In this document: piece by piece, positions 34,698 to 42,598 of the stretch
How the letters are laid out: each line of letters begins with the position of its first letter
Numbering within the stretch: position 1 is the stretch's first letter
NCBI GenBank assembly: GCA_046328115.1
Contig: JAXLXE010000002.1
Location: forward strand, 558,001 to 622,000
Reading direction: 5' to 3'
Length of the DNA: 64,000 nt
Source of the DNA: JAXLXE01 sp046328115
GTDB lineage: Bacteria; Chloroflexota; UBA6077; JACCZL01
Notes under the pieces: model-generated
Told to the model about the DNA's origin: nothing
What the model saw: the letters and a program-made list of their open reading frames with translations, nothing else
Database searches by the model: none
Translations under genes and position numbers: made by a program

Positions 34698-34886
34698 CTA
34701 CTGCCGCGCCTTGGCTCGACGCCGCTTGCGCTGGGCAGCCCGGATCTTATCTCGCCGCTCCTCGTGGGCCGGCTTGAAGCGCTGCTGCCGCCGAAAGTCC
34801 CGCAGGATCCCCGCAGCCTCTACTCCCCGCTTGAAACGGCGGAAGAGCTCCTCAAAGGTCTCGCCCTCGCGAGCGGTTACATGCAT
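34698..34886 (-). CDS. rpsU: 30S ribosomal protein S21
   Basis: A 62-residue, very basic protein. GETFEELFRRFKRGVE is the family signature, followed by LRDFRRQQRFKPAHEERR and a Lys/Arg-rich tail (RKRRRAKARQ). ATG start after GGGAAAG. It lies downstream of the zinc-ribbon gene, separated from it by a terminator-like hairpin. Confidence 0.95.
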   Translation of the reverse strand: MHVTAREGETFEELFRRFKRGVEAAGILRDFRRQQRFKPAHEERRDKIRAAQRKRRRAKARQ

Positions 34887-34948
34887 CTGGTTCTTTCCCT
34901 ACTCACCCGACGTCCGGCCCGCGTGATCAGCGTGCCTCTGAAAATGCC

Positions 34949-34972
34949 GCGAGGCGCCCAAGGGCGCCCCGC
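34949..34972 (-). terminator. Rho-independent terminator after the zinc-ribbon gene
   Basis: On the minus strand an 11-bp stem with one mismatch (GCGGGGCGCCC/GGGCGCCTCGC, 2-nt turn) is followed by GGCATTTTC. It lies about 60 nt upstream of rpsU, so it may also attenuate read-through into that gene. Confidence 0.65.
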
Positions 34973-35034
34973 GCGTTCACGCGAGCCCCGGGTATCTCTG
35001 GCAGAGCCTGGCAGATGATACCCGTTTTGGTCGC

Positions 35035-35424
35035 TTAGCGATACCCCCGTCCACCGCCGTATCCACCCGTGCTGGTCCCGCGCTGCTTCGCAAAGCAGTC
35101 GGAGCAATACACGGGCTTGTCACCGCGGGGCTGGAAGGGCACCTGGGCGTTGTTGCCACAGGAGGAGCACACCACGGAGTACATCTCGCGATCGCGGCGA
35201 CCGCCACCGCTGCTGTACCCGCCGGAGCTGTATCCGCCGGTGGAGTACCCGCCGGATGTGTACGAGCCGCCAGAGCGCTCCGACCTGCGGGTCGATCGGC
35301 ACTCAGGGCAGCGGCTCGGCTCGTTCGTGAATCCCTTGCTGGCAAAGAATTCCTGCTCTCCTGCAGAGAATACGAACGCCTGCCGGCAATCGCGGCAGGT
35401 TAGGGCCTTGTCGGCGTAACTCAC
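35035..35424 (-). CDS. Zinc-ribbon domain protein with Gly/Ser/Tyr-rich linker
   Basis: A 129-residue protein with three zinc-binding knuckles: CRDC and CPECR in the N-terminal half, then CSSCG and CSDCF in the C-terminal half. A 30-residue linker of GGYSSGGY-type repeats lies between them, and a Gly/Arg-rich end (GGYGGGRGYR) follows. Such CxxC-x17-CxxC proteins are common in Chloroflexota and are probably nucleic-acid binding. GTG start with GAGG 8 nt upstream; the frame continues further 5' without a good start. The low-complexity linker may be disordered. Confidence 0.85.
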   Translation of the reverse strand: MSYADKALTCRDCRQAFVFSAGEQEFFASKGFTNEPSRCPECRSTRRSERSGGSYTSGGYSTGGYSSGGYSSGGGRRDREMYSVVCSSCGNNAQVPFQPRGDKPVYCSDCFAKQRGTSTGGYGGGRGYR

Positions 35425-35544
35425 GCTGACACCTCGAAAGGAGCTTGGTGGTTTCGTCAGCGCGAATCGGGAAAGGGTCAGGGGAAAGGGTGTGCCCCAC
35501 GGCCGCGCCCTAAAGCGGCCCGGCGAAACGTACCAGCGATTCTC

Positions 35545-35553
35545 AATATACCA
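35545..35553 (-). promoter_or_regulatory. Candidate extended -10 for the zinc-ribbon gene
   Basis: The minus strand reads TGGTATATT, an extended -10 with a 5/6 match. No convincing -35 is seen. Predicted leader of about 110 nt. Confidence 0.45.
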
Positions 35554-35681
35554 CAGAACCGGCCGATACGGACGCAAGTTTGCTTCGAGGGCACGCTACC
35601 GCGTCCCTGCCCCATTGAGTCAGCGACACGGTAACACCTCTTATGTCGCGGGCCGCGCCCCTCCGCTAAGCCGCGGGCCGG

Positions 35682-36596
35682 TCAGTCCAGGCTACCCAGG
35701 ATATCGCGAACGTACGATGCGCTTTTCGCGTCTGCCGTGAGCTGATCTCCCTGGTTGCCGCCCTCTACCGCCAGGTAGCCCTGGTAGTTCGCGGCCACCA
35801 TCGCGGAGATGGCGAACCGATAGTCGATGTCTCCATCTGGCAGCGGCACGCGCTGGTAGAAGGCGCGATTCAGCTCAGGAATATGGATCCGCTTCAGGTT
35901 CTTGCAGTGCCAGTAATTCGACCGCGGAGCCAGATTCACGATGGCTGACTCGCACGTCTCCTCAGGTTGCTCGTAGTGCCAGTAGATGTTGCCCAGGTCC
36001 GGATTCGCGCCAACGTTTGGCAGGCCTACCAGATCCAGAAGGTGGATCGCGCTGGTGGAGTTGTCGGCGATTGATCCCTGGTGGACCTCAATCGAAATCT
36101 GGACACCCAGGTCCGATGCCAGTTTCCCGGCCGCTCGCAAGTGCTCCGCGGTCCGCTCGAAATCAAACTCGCTGGCGGTCCGGCTCCCTCCCTGTGAGAC
36201 CTGCTCGCCCTGACGACCGGAGCCCGGTCCACCAGGATGGGTGGGCGGCGTCACGAAGGTGGTGTTCACCACGGCGGCGCCGATCGCGGCCGCCAGGCGG
36301 ATGCTGTTCTCCAGGCGTTGCCTCGCGGCAGCGCCGACCGTGGGATGCGCGATGGGGCCGCCCGCCCTGATGCAGTAGGCAGGGACGCCAGCGCCGGCAA
36401 GCTCGTTGCCGAGCTCACGACCGGCCGCCTCATCTGGCACGTACGCTCCACGCACAGGGATCTCAACGCCATCGAAGCCCATGGCCTTGACCAGAGCCAG
36501 GTAGCGCGGGCGCAGCTCCTTCGGCGGCAGCTCGCCAAACGCGTAACTGTCGTGAGGATAGAACACGCCCTTGCGTAGCGCGTAGCAGAGCTTCAT
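35682..36596 (-). CDS. Sugar phosphate isomerase/epimerase-like TIM-barrel protein
   Basis: A 304-residue AP-endonuclease-2 superfamily protein. Metal-ligand candidates sit in FDGVEIPV, SIEVHQGS (Glu/His), NPDLGNIYWHY and YLAVEGGNQGD. ATG start with GAGGGTG 4 nt upstream; an in-frame extension upstream lacks a start signal and overlaps non-coding structure. Probably a single-gene unit. The substrate is unknown (inositol, hydroxypyruvate and xylose-type isomerases share the fold). Confidence 0.85.
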   Translation of the reverse strand: MKLCYALRKGVFYPHDSYAFGELPPKELRPRYLALVKAMGFDGVEIPVRGAYVPDEAAGRELGNELAGAGVPAYCIRAGGPIAHPTVGAAARQRLENSIRLAAAIGAAVVNTTFVTPPTHPGGPGSGRQGEQVSQGGSRTASEFDFERTAEHLRAAGKLASDLGVQISIEVHQGSIADNSTSAIHLLDLVGLPNVGANPDLGNIYWHYEQPEETCESAIVNLAPRSNYWHCKNLKRIHIPELNRAFYQRVPLPDGDIDYRFAISAMVAANYQGYLAVEGGNQGDQLTADAKSASYVRDILGSLD

Positions 36597-37038
36597 AGCA
36601 CCCTCGTATGCAAGTCGTTCGCACGAGTTGAAGGCTCCCGTGCGCCGCGCGCCAATACTATCAGGCCCCGTGCCACCCCACGCCGCGGGACCAGGTGCTC
36701 CGGACGTCTGGGGCAAGTAAAGTGTCGGCCGCCCGAGGGGGACCGGGCGGCCGACGAGGAGAGAAAGGAGCCAGGGGGGTGGGGAGGGACTGGCTCCTCG
36801 TGCGACCGATCGCTGGCACGATCGGCGCTATTAGCGCGCGCAGGTCACGTGTGAGGAAGCTGGTACGAGTGCCTGCGCTCGCCTCGCGTATCCTGTCGGC
36901 TCCGAGGGGGGAGACCGTCAGGCATTCGCGTTGGATGAATCTTACGACGCTAGGAGCCGACCGTCTGTCGGGCCCAGGCCCGATTCTGTCGACGAGAATC
37001 CCTGACGAAAATGTGGGAAAAATCCCCACATCTCGGGG
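36597..37038. other. Non-coding region with a chain of hairpins (candidate structured RNA)
   Basis: 442 bp without a convincing gene. It holds successive perfect inverted repeats: 36724-36735/36744-36755 (12 bp, GTCGGCCGCCCG arm), 36766-36774/36790-36798 (9 bp), 36806-36812/36819-36825 (7 bp), 36825-36829/36833-36837 (5 bp), 36895-36903/36953-36961 (9 bp, long loop) and 36968-36973/36978-36983 (6 bp). A terminator for the response-regulator gene closes it at 37006-37031. On the minus strand the 12-bp hairpin is followed by ACTTTACTT, like a weak terminator. The loop at 36774-36789 is very G-rich on the plus strand. I recognise no known RNA family. Confidence 0.45.
37006..37031 (-). terminator. 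Rho-independent terminator of the two-component operon
   Basis: On the minus strand ATGTGGG, a 7-nt GATTTTT loop and CCCACAT form a stem followed by TTTTC. It starts 8 nt after the response-regulator stop. Confidence 0.8.
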
Positions 37039-37707
37039 TTAGTCGCCGCCCGTCAGCAAACCTCGCCGCAGCGCGTACCGCACCAGATCCACCCGCCGAT
37101 GCAGATTGAGCTTGTCCATCAGCCGCTGCCTGTACGTGTCCACCGTCTTAGGGCTCAGGACGAGCTGATCGGCGATCTCCTGCGCCGTGTATCCCTCAGC
37201 CGTGAGCTTCAGCACTTCGCGCTCGCGCTCCGACAGAAGCTGGTAGCTATCCGCCTCGCGGCCATCCTGGACGCGGCCAAGATAATCCTCCAGCAGCACC
37301 TTGGTCGCGGACGGGTCCAGGAATACGTCACCGCGGTGCACGGACCGCACGGCCTCCAGCAGGTCCGTATCTGCCTGACTCTTCCGCACGTAGCCAGACC
37401 CGCCCGCCTGGATCACGGGCAGGAGATACTGCCCCTCCGCGTGGACGGTCAGAATCAAGACCTTGGTGCCCAGGCCGAGCTGGCTGATCTTCCGGGTGGC
37501 CTCAAGCCCGCCCATCTCCGGCATCGCGATGTCCATAACCACCACGTCCGGGCTGAGCTGCTGGGTCTGGTCCACCGCCTCCAGGCCGGTATTGGCCTCA
37601 CCCACCACCTCCATGTCTTGCTCGGCGCCCAGCAGCAGACGCAGGCCGCTACGCAGAATGGGGTGGTCGTCCGCCAGCAGCACGCGGATCGGCGTCTGTT
37701 GCGTCAT
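37039..37707 (-). CDS. NarL/DegU-type response regulator
   Basis: A 222-residue protein. Its receiver domain has the acidic pair in LLADDHPIL, phospho-acceptor Asp in VVMDIAMPEMGG, and Lys in VRKSQ. The C-terminal LuxR-type helix-turn-helix has LSEREREVLKLTAEG and LVLSPKTVDTYRQRLMDK. The ATG overlaps the kinase stop by 4 nt (ATGA), marking it as the kinase's partner. Target genes are unknown. Confidence 0.93.
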   Translation of the reverse strand: MTQQTPIRVLLADDHPILRSGLRLLLGAEQDMEVVGEANTGLEAVDQTQQLSPDVVVMDIAMPEMGGLEATRKISQLGLGTKVLILTVHAEGQYLLPVIQAGGSGYVRKSQADTDLLEAVRSVHRGDVFLDPSATKVLLEDYLGRVQDGREADSYQLLSEREREVLKLTAEGYTAQEIADQLVLSPKTVDTYRQRLMDKLNLHRRVDLVRYALRRGLLTGGD

Positions 37708-38771
37708 GCCTCGGCCTGTCCGACCGGCACTTCAAGCGTGACGCGCGTGCCCGACCCGGGCGACGATTCAATCATCAGTTTCCCTCCGACCAGCGATGCT
37801 CGCTCTCTCATGCCAAACAGGCCCAGGCTTCGCTGGCGCGAGTCCAGCACCGCGCGCGGGTCAAATCCACGACCATCATCCGCCACCGTAACCGTCAGGC
37901 TGGTGGGCGCGGCAACGAGCGACACATCCGCTCGCGAGGCCGCGGCGTGGCGCACCACGTTCGACAGCGCCTCCTGGACGATCCGGTACGTCACTAGCTC
38001 AACCTCGGGGAGCAGCCGCTCTGGGTTGCCGCTGACCCGAAAGCGGACGTCAAGCCCCGTACGGACGGCGAACTGGCGCGCGGCAGCATCCAGCGCCGCC
38101 ACTAGGCCCAGGTCGTCAAGCATCGTCGGGCGAAGCTCCAGTGCCATCCGACGCACGCCCTCCAACGCCTCCGCTGTTAACGTCCGCAGATCGGCCATGC
38201 CTGTCCGCAGCGCCTCCGGGTCGGTGGCGCGCTCGATCAGCCGTTGCCGGACTAGCAGTGCCGCCAGCGCCTGCGCAGTCTCGTCATGTAGCTCCCGCGC
38301 GATGCGCAGGCGCTCCTCCTCCTGGGCCGTGATGATCTGATTGGAGAGCGCGCGCAGCCGGCTGCCATCCTCGTCGAGCCGGTCGAGCATCGCATTCAGC
38401 GTCTCGCGCAGGTTCTCGATCTGGGGATCGGTGAAGGGATCGCGGACCGCCCGCGCCTGCAGGTTCCCGCGGCGCACCTCCTCCACTGTCGTGGTCAGGC
38501 CGGTCAGCGGCCTCAACGCGGCCTTCAGCACCACGAAATTCACGGCCACGCTGAGCACCGCGCCGATCGTCGCGAAGAGAAACACTAGCTCAAACGGCCG
38601 TCCGTCAGGCGCCGCCCGCACCGTGTTCGCGGTCACCATGGTGCCAACCACCGCTCCCAGGAACACGATGGCGCAATTGGCCACGAGCACCTTCGTGAAC
38701 ACAGGGAGCGACACCACGCGTGAGACGAGCCCACCGAAGGGCCCCGACCAGCGCGCCGCGCTCACCACCAC
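37704..38771 (-). CDS. Sensor histidine kinase, NarL/DesK class
   Basis: A 355-residue membrane kinase: two N-terminal membrane helices with only a short extracytoplasmic loop, a HAMP-like linker (LRPLTGLTTTVEEVRRGN), the HisKA_3 box ERLRIARELHDETAQAL with the phospho-His, and an HATPase domain with VRHAAASRA and VADDGRGF. The short loop suggests it senses a membrane or intracellular signal. Several consecutive GTG codons at 38771 make the exact start uncertain. Confidence 0.9.
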   Translation of the reverse strand: MVVSAARWSGPFGGLVSRVVSLPVFTKVLVANCAIVFLGAVVGTMVTANTVRAAPDGRPFELVFLFATIGAVLSVAVNFVVLKAALRPLTGLTTTVEEVRRGNLQARAVRDPFTDPQIENLRETLNAMLDRLDEDGSRLRALSNQIITAQEEERLRIARELHDETAQALAALLVRQRLIERATDPEALRTGMADLRTLTAEALEGVRRMALELRPTMLDDLGLVAALDAAARQFAVRTGLDVRFRVSGNPERLLPEVELVTYRIVQEALSNVVRHAAASRADVSLVAAPTSLTVTVADDGRGFDPRAVLDSRQRSLGLFGMRERASLVGGKLMIESSPGSGTRVTLEVPVGQAEA

Positions 38772-38813
38772 CCACTCACTCCCACGCGCCCCACACCAAC
38801 GGTCGACTCTGGA

Positions 38814-38819
38814 ATTCTA
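38814..38819 (-). promoter_or_regulatory. Possible -10 element for the two-component operon
   Basis: TAGAAT on the minus strand lies 43 bp upstream of the histidine-kinase start, between it and the helicase stop. It has no recognisable -35, so this is weak. Confidence 0.3.
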
Positions 38820-38842
38820 GCGTTGACCGGCGGCCCAACGGC

Positions 38843-41323
38843 TCAAACGGCCGGTCGGACCAGCTTGCCGATGGGCGCCAGAAACCTCGACTCCACCTGC
38901 TTCCGCCCGAAAGAGCCGTAGGCCGCACGAGTCAGAAACAGCCGTCGCCGCGCGCGGGTGAGCGCCACGTAGAACAGCCGCCCCTCCTCCGACAATCGCC
39001 CAGGCTCGTCGCTCCGGCGCGGCGGCAGGATCCCCTCTGAGCAGCCCGCCACGAAGACCACGTCAAACTCCAGCCCCTTGCTCTGGTGGATCGTGATGAT
39101 GGGGACCCGGCCATCGCCCGATTCAACGTGGTCCAATCCGCGGGCCAGCGCCGCGAACGCCACCAGCTCGCGAAGCGCCGTCACGGGGTCGAGCTCAGCT
39201 CGGTCGCGCTCCGCGAACAGCGCGACCAGCTCGCGTAGATTCGCCTGGCGCCCCGCGTCACGCACGTCCTCCTCAGGAACCTCCCACTCGGTGAGAATCG
39301 TGTCCAGTAGCTCCGCCGGCCGCACCTCTCCAGCGAGTGCTCGCCACCGGCCCAGGTTCGTTGCGAGCCGGCGATACTCGCCCCCCACTTCGTCAACGAG
39401 TGCGCGCCGCGCCGCCGACTGCGCCTCCGCTAGCTCCACGAGCGTGCCGAGCAACGCCGTCGTGGCAGCCACATCATCGGTCGCGCGGTGGGTAGGCATG
39501 GCCGCGAGCCCCAGGGACTCCACGATGCCCCGCAACGTGTAGTCGCTGGCCACCACGAACCTCCTCGCCAACTCCAGCGTGTCCGCCCCGGTGGCCAGAT
39601 TCAGGACCACGCCCACCCGGCGCGCGTGGCTCACCAGGAGCTGGAGGTCAAAACCCACGTTGTGTCCGACCAGCAAGGACGCCCCCACGAAGCGCTGAAG
39701 CTCCGTAAACACCTCAGCAGCGTCCCGCCCATGCTCCGCCAGGGTCTCGTCCGTCAGCCCGTGGACCCGCCCCGAGTCACCAACGGGAATCGTATTCCTC
39801 ACCAATGCCTGGAACTGAGCTGTCTCGCGCCCCCGCTCGAGCCGCGTGGCGGCCACCTCGATCACGTCATCCGTCAACGTGCTCAAACCCGTGGACTCAA
39901 CGTCCAGCACCACAACGCTCCCCCCGCGGAACGCCTCGGTAAGCCGGCCCATCGGCTCGCCATACTCGTACGTGTCAGTTTTGAGGTAGTCGATCATCCT
40001 CAGGCCGACGGCGCGGCCCGCCTGATTGAGGGCGGAGACGGATCTGCGGCTGCCGCGTGTCGGTCGCGAGCCTCGCTCCCAGAGGCGGAGTGCCGCGGCG
40101 GCGTCCGCCGGATTCACGATCAGCCGCAAGTGCGCCACCGCGTCCTTGATCTCACGTCGGCGGAAGAATTCATCGTGCTCCACGGTCAGGTGGGAGACGC
40201 CGCGGTGATCGAACGCGCTGGCGATCTCCCGGCAGTACCAGTTTGTCCGCCCCAGCACCGCGATCTGGCCGCCGGTCAGCCCCGGTTCTTCCTCCAGGAG
40301 TCTCGCCACGCGACGTGCAATCCAGTCCCCTTCATCCATCACATCCTGGGCCACAAACAGCTCCGGCGCTTCGCCGGGATCCCCGGCTTCTTCGGCAGGC
40401 TCCGCCGGCGCGGCCTGGATCGTCTGGCCAAACGTGGCAACGACCTCCGCGATCCGTCGAGTGGACCGGTAGTTGCGCCGCAAGACGATCTCACGGACCT
40501 CTGGATACAGGGCGCGAAATCTGCCGAGCAGCGCGTCCGGACTCGCACCACGCCACTCATAGATCGTCTGGTTGCGGTCACCGAACAGCGCGAGATTGCC
40601 GGCACCCGCGGCCAGGGCCTCAACCACCTCGAACTCGGAGAGCTGGGTATCCTGGACCTCGTCGACCTGGACCAGATCAAACTGCCGCCCCCACCGGACC
40701 CGCGCGTCCTGATCGCGCGCCAGCATCGCCCTGACCATCAAGACCAGGTCATCGAAATCCAGGCTCTGATAGCTCGCAAGCGCCTCCTGATAGCGGCGGG
40801 CCGCGCGCTGCCAACGGCCATCCCGCAGTCCGGCCCAACAGCGCTCGTAGTCCAGCGGCCAGGTCAGATCTTCGCGCGGAAGCCCCGACTTCGCCTTCTG
40901 GAGCGCATGGTACAGGTCGCGCGATTCGCTGCCCGCCTCGTCCTCACGCAGCATTCGGCGGAACAGCGCCAGGCTGTCAGTCTCGTCGCAAATCGTGTAA
41001 TCAATCGGCACGCCAATCCGACGAGCTTCCCGACGAACGATGTCCGCGCACAGCGTGTGGAACGTCTTCAGGACGACCCGATCGGCCAGCGTGCCGTGAC
41101 GCTGCCGCAGACGCGCCTGGATAGACCTGGCCGCTCGGTTCGTGAACGTCAGACAGAGGAGGCGATCCGGCGGCCAGCCCGCGTTCACCGCGTGAACCAG
41201 GCGTTCCGTGAGCACCGTGGTCTTGCCGCTTCCAACTGGCGCCGAAACCAGCAGCCCGCCACGTAGCTGCTCAACGGCCGCACGCTGATCCTCGTCCAGC
41301 ACGGTCACGGTCCCCGTCACCAC
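38843..41323 (-). CDS. UvrD/PcrA-type SF1 helicase with inserted DEDDh exonuclease domain
   Basis: An 826-residue DNA helicase. N-terminal part: Walker A SAPVGSGKTT (27-36), FTNRAA (60-65), and DEVQDTQ as motif II (221-227), then GDRNQTIYEWRGA and RRNYRST. Inserted at about 470-630 is a DnaQ-like proofreading exonuclease: VLDVESTGL (Asp474, Glu476), GHNVGFD (Asp559) and HRATDD (His612, Asp616), a complete DEDDh set. The helicase then resumes with IHQSKGLEFDVVFV (745-758) and LFYVALTRAR (783-792). It should unwind and trim 3' ends in repair. GTG start with GGAG 9 nt upstream. Confidence 0.9.
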   Translation of the reverse strand: MVTGTVTVLDEDQRAAVEQLRGGLLVSAPVGSGKTTVLTERLVHAVNAGWPPDRLLCLTFTNRAARSIQARLRQRHGTLADRVVLKTFHTLCADIVRREARRIGVPIDYTICDETDSLALFRRMLREDEAGSESRDLYHALQKAKSGLPREDLTWPLDYERCWAGLRDGRWQRAARRYQEALASYQSLDFDDLVLMVRAMLARDQDARVRWGRQFDLVQVDEVQDTQLSEFEVVEALAAGAGNLALFGDRNQTIYEWRGASPDALLGRFRALYPEVREIVLRRNYRSTRRIAEVVATFGQTIQAAPAEPAEEAGDPGEAPELFVAQDVMDEGDWIARRVARLLEEEPGLTGGQIAVLGRTNWYCREIASAFDHRGVSHLTVEHDEFFRRREIKDAVAHLRLIVNPADAAAALRLWERGSRPTRGSRRSVSALNQAGRAVGLRMIDYLKTDTYEYGEPMGRLTEAFRGGSVVVLDVESTGLSTLTDDVIEVAATRLERGRETAQFQALVRNTIPVGDSGRVHGLTDETLAEHGRDAAEVFTELQRFVGASLLVGHNVGFDLQLLVSHARRVGVVLNLATGADTLELARRFVVASDYTLRGIVESLGLAAMPTHRATDDVAATTALLGTLVELAEAQSAARRALVDEVGGEYRRLATNLGRWRALAGEVRPAELLDTILTEWEVPEEDVRDAGRQANLRELVALFAERDRAELDPVTALRELVAFAALARGLDHVESGDGRVPIITIHQSKGLEFDVVFVAGCSEGILPPRRSDEPGRLSEEGRLFYVALTRARRRLFLTRAAYGSFGRKQVESRFLAPIGKLVRPAV

Positions 41324-41352
41324 TAGTACTCACTCCGCAAATACCGGCCTGT

Positions 41353-41412
41353 CACGCCACTCAACACACCACTCAACACACCACTCAACACGCGACTCAA
41401 CACGCCACTCAG
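41353..41412. repeat. Five tandem copies of a 12-bp repeat
   Basis: Units start at 41353, 41365, 41377, 41389 and 41401, with consensus CACRCCACTCAA (TTGAGTGGYGTG on the minus strand) and one or two substitutions between units. They lie 30 bp upstream of the helicase start. The first-to-last phase is exact, so the spacing is slightly over one helical turn per unit. This could be an iterated protein-binding site or a simple slippage repeat. Confidence 0.9.
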
Positions 41413-41567
41413 CACATCTTATGCGCCAGCCACTGCACCGGCACGCCCTGTTCCCGTACCATGGCCATGCCCAGATCAGCCTGCGCGATCTCCGCCAAGC
41501 GGACCAGCGGCTGGATACAGGGGGGCAGAACAGGAGGGTACGCGGTGAACCAGCACATCCGTTTCAC
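41409..41567 (-). CDS. Candidate small protein of 52 residues, unknown function
   Basis: An open frame from GTG 41567 begins VKRMCWFTAYPP and ends WLAHKMC, followed by TGA at 41409-41411. A near-consensus Shine-Dalgarno, AGGAGGTG, lies about 5 nt upstream of the GTG. About four-fifths of codons end in G or C, like neighbouring genes. It contains three Cys (5, 17, 52) and no membrane helix. It ends at the start of the 12-bp repeat and precedes the helicase on the same strand. I recognise no family. Confidence 0.5.
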   Translation of the reverse strand: MKRMCWFTAYPPVLPPCIQPLVRLAEIAQADLGMAMVREQGVPVQWLAHKMC

Positions 41568-41682
41568 CTGAGCACCTCCTGAGCCCAAAAGGCCCGGCGC
41601 AGGTCTTGCGCCGTCGCCATGGCTCCTGTCCGCTCAGCCGCTGCCGTAGCCAGGCGAGTCGTATCCCGGCCACGGCGCTGCT

Positions 41683-41712
41683 CGAGCAAACCGTATCCGC
41701 GTTTGTTGCTCG
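41683..41712 (+). promoter_or_regulatory. Hairpin abutting the phnD ribosome-binding site
   Basis: The perfect 7-bp stem CGAGCAA/TTGCTCG has a 16-nt loop. Its last base is the first G of the GGAGG Shine-Dalgarno (41712-41716) of the GTG at 41723. It could modulate ribosome access; it matches no known riboswitch I can recall. Confidence 0.35.
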
Positions 41713-41722
41713 GAGGTCTCCC

Positions 41723-42598
41723 GTGTCCGTGTCTCGTCGTTCCCTGCTCCGTGCCGGGGCCGCGCTCGCGGCCTGCGCCGCCCTGTCACCGCTGGCCAGG
41801 GGCGCTGCCGCCGAGGAGCGGCCCAGCACGCTCCGCATTGGCCTGATTCCCAACCAGGCACCAGATCGTATCCGCGCGCAGTACAGGCCGTTCGGCGAGT
41901 ACCTGGCGGACACTCTGGGCCAGTCGACCGAGCTCTTCGTCGCCACGGACTACGCCGGAGTCGTCGAGGCGCTCGCCGCGGACAAGCTGGACATGGCCTA
42001 CTTCGGTGGCGTCACGTATGCCCAGGCCGAGCTCCGTGCGCAGCTCTATCCCATCGTCACGGAGATTGACCGCGAGACCGGTACCACCAGGTACTACAGC
42101 GCCCTGATCACGCGGGTGGATAGCCCCATCCAAACAGCGGCAGACGTCAAAGAACGAAAATTCGCCTTCGGCGACATCAACTCGACATCCGGCTCGCTGT
42201 ACCCGCGCATCATGCTGGACCGAGCCGGCATTGGCGACTTTCAGAATCCTCAGAAGTTCATCTACACGGGCGGGCACGACGCTACCGTCCTGGCCGTGCA
42301 GAACGGATCAGTTGACGCGGGCGGCGTTGAGAAGCGGATCATGCAGCGCCTGTTCGACGCGGGCACCGCGGATGCCTCGCAGATCAGGGTCATCGAGCAG
42401 AGCCTTGTCCAGGGCTATCCCTGGTGCGTGCGATCCGCGCTGGACCCCGAGCTCGTCGAACGCATCACCCTCGCCTTCGAGTCTATCAAGGACGACGAGC
42501 TTCTGAAGCTGATGCGCGCCCAGTCGTACGCCCGCGTCGGCTATGCGGACTACGACGAGATCCGCCAGGAGGCACGCCGGGTTGGCCTCATCCGCTGA
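41723..42598 (+). CDS. phnD: Phosphate/phosphite/phosphonate ABC transporter substrate-binding protein
   Basis: A 291-residue PhnD-family protein. The N-terminus SRRSLLRAGAALAACAA combines a twin-arginine-like start with a possible lipobox LAAC, so it may be a lipoprotein. The core begins STLRIGLIPNQAPDRI, then FVATDYAGVVEAL and AYFGGVTYAQAE, all typical of PhnD/PtxB proteins, with FGDINSTSG lining the ligand site. GTG at 41723 with GGAGG 7 nt upstream; the longer upstream frame is not needed. Translation of phnC starts inside its last codons. The ligand could be phosphonate, phosphite or phosphate. Confidence 0.88.
   Translation: MSVSRRSLLRAGAALAACAALSPLARGAAAEERPSTLRIGLIPNQAPDRIRAQYRPFGEYLADTLGQSTELFVATDYAGVVEALAADKLDMAYFGGVTYAQAELRAQLYPIVTEIDRETGTTRYYSALITRVDSPIQTAADVKERKFAFGDINSTSGSLYPRIMLDRAGIGDFQNPQKFIYTGGHDATVLAVQNGSVDAGGVEKRIMQRLFDAGTADASQIRVIEQSLVQGYPWCVRSALDPELVERITLAFESIKDDELLKLMRAQSYARVGYADYDEIRQEARRVGLIR

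Noticed and set aside
36774..36792. G-quadruplex in the G-rich loop (GGGGGGTGGGGAGGG)
   Set aside because: Only three separated runs of three or more G occur locally; a fourth must be borrowed or the first run split with no loop, and the segment is the loop of a 9-bp stem.
36661..37029. Open frames within the hairpin-rich gap
   Set aside because: They lack ribosome-binding sites, resemble no family and coincide with the stems, so the pairing explains the absence of stops better than coding does.
38843..41266. A very long plus-strand open frame (about 590 codons) opposite the helicase
   Set aside because: It is a shadow of the high-GC helicase gene: no start signal, no family motifs, and the minus-strand frame has complete helicase and exonuclease motifs.
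41353..41412. CRISPR array
   Set aside because: The 12-bp units are directly contiguous with no spacers.
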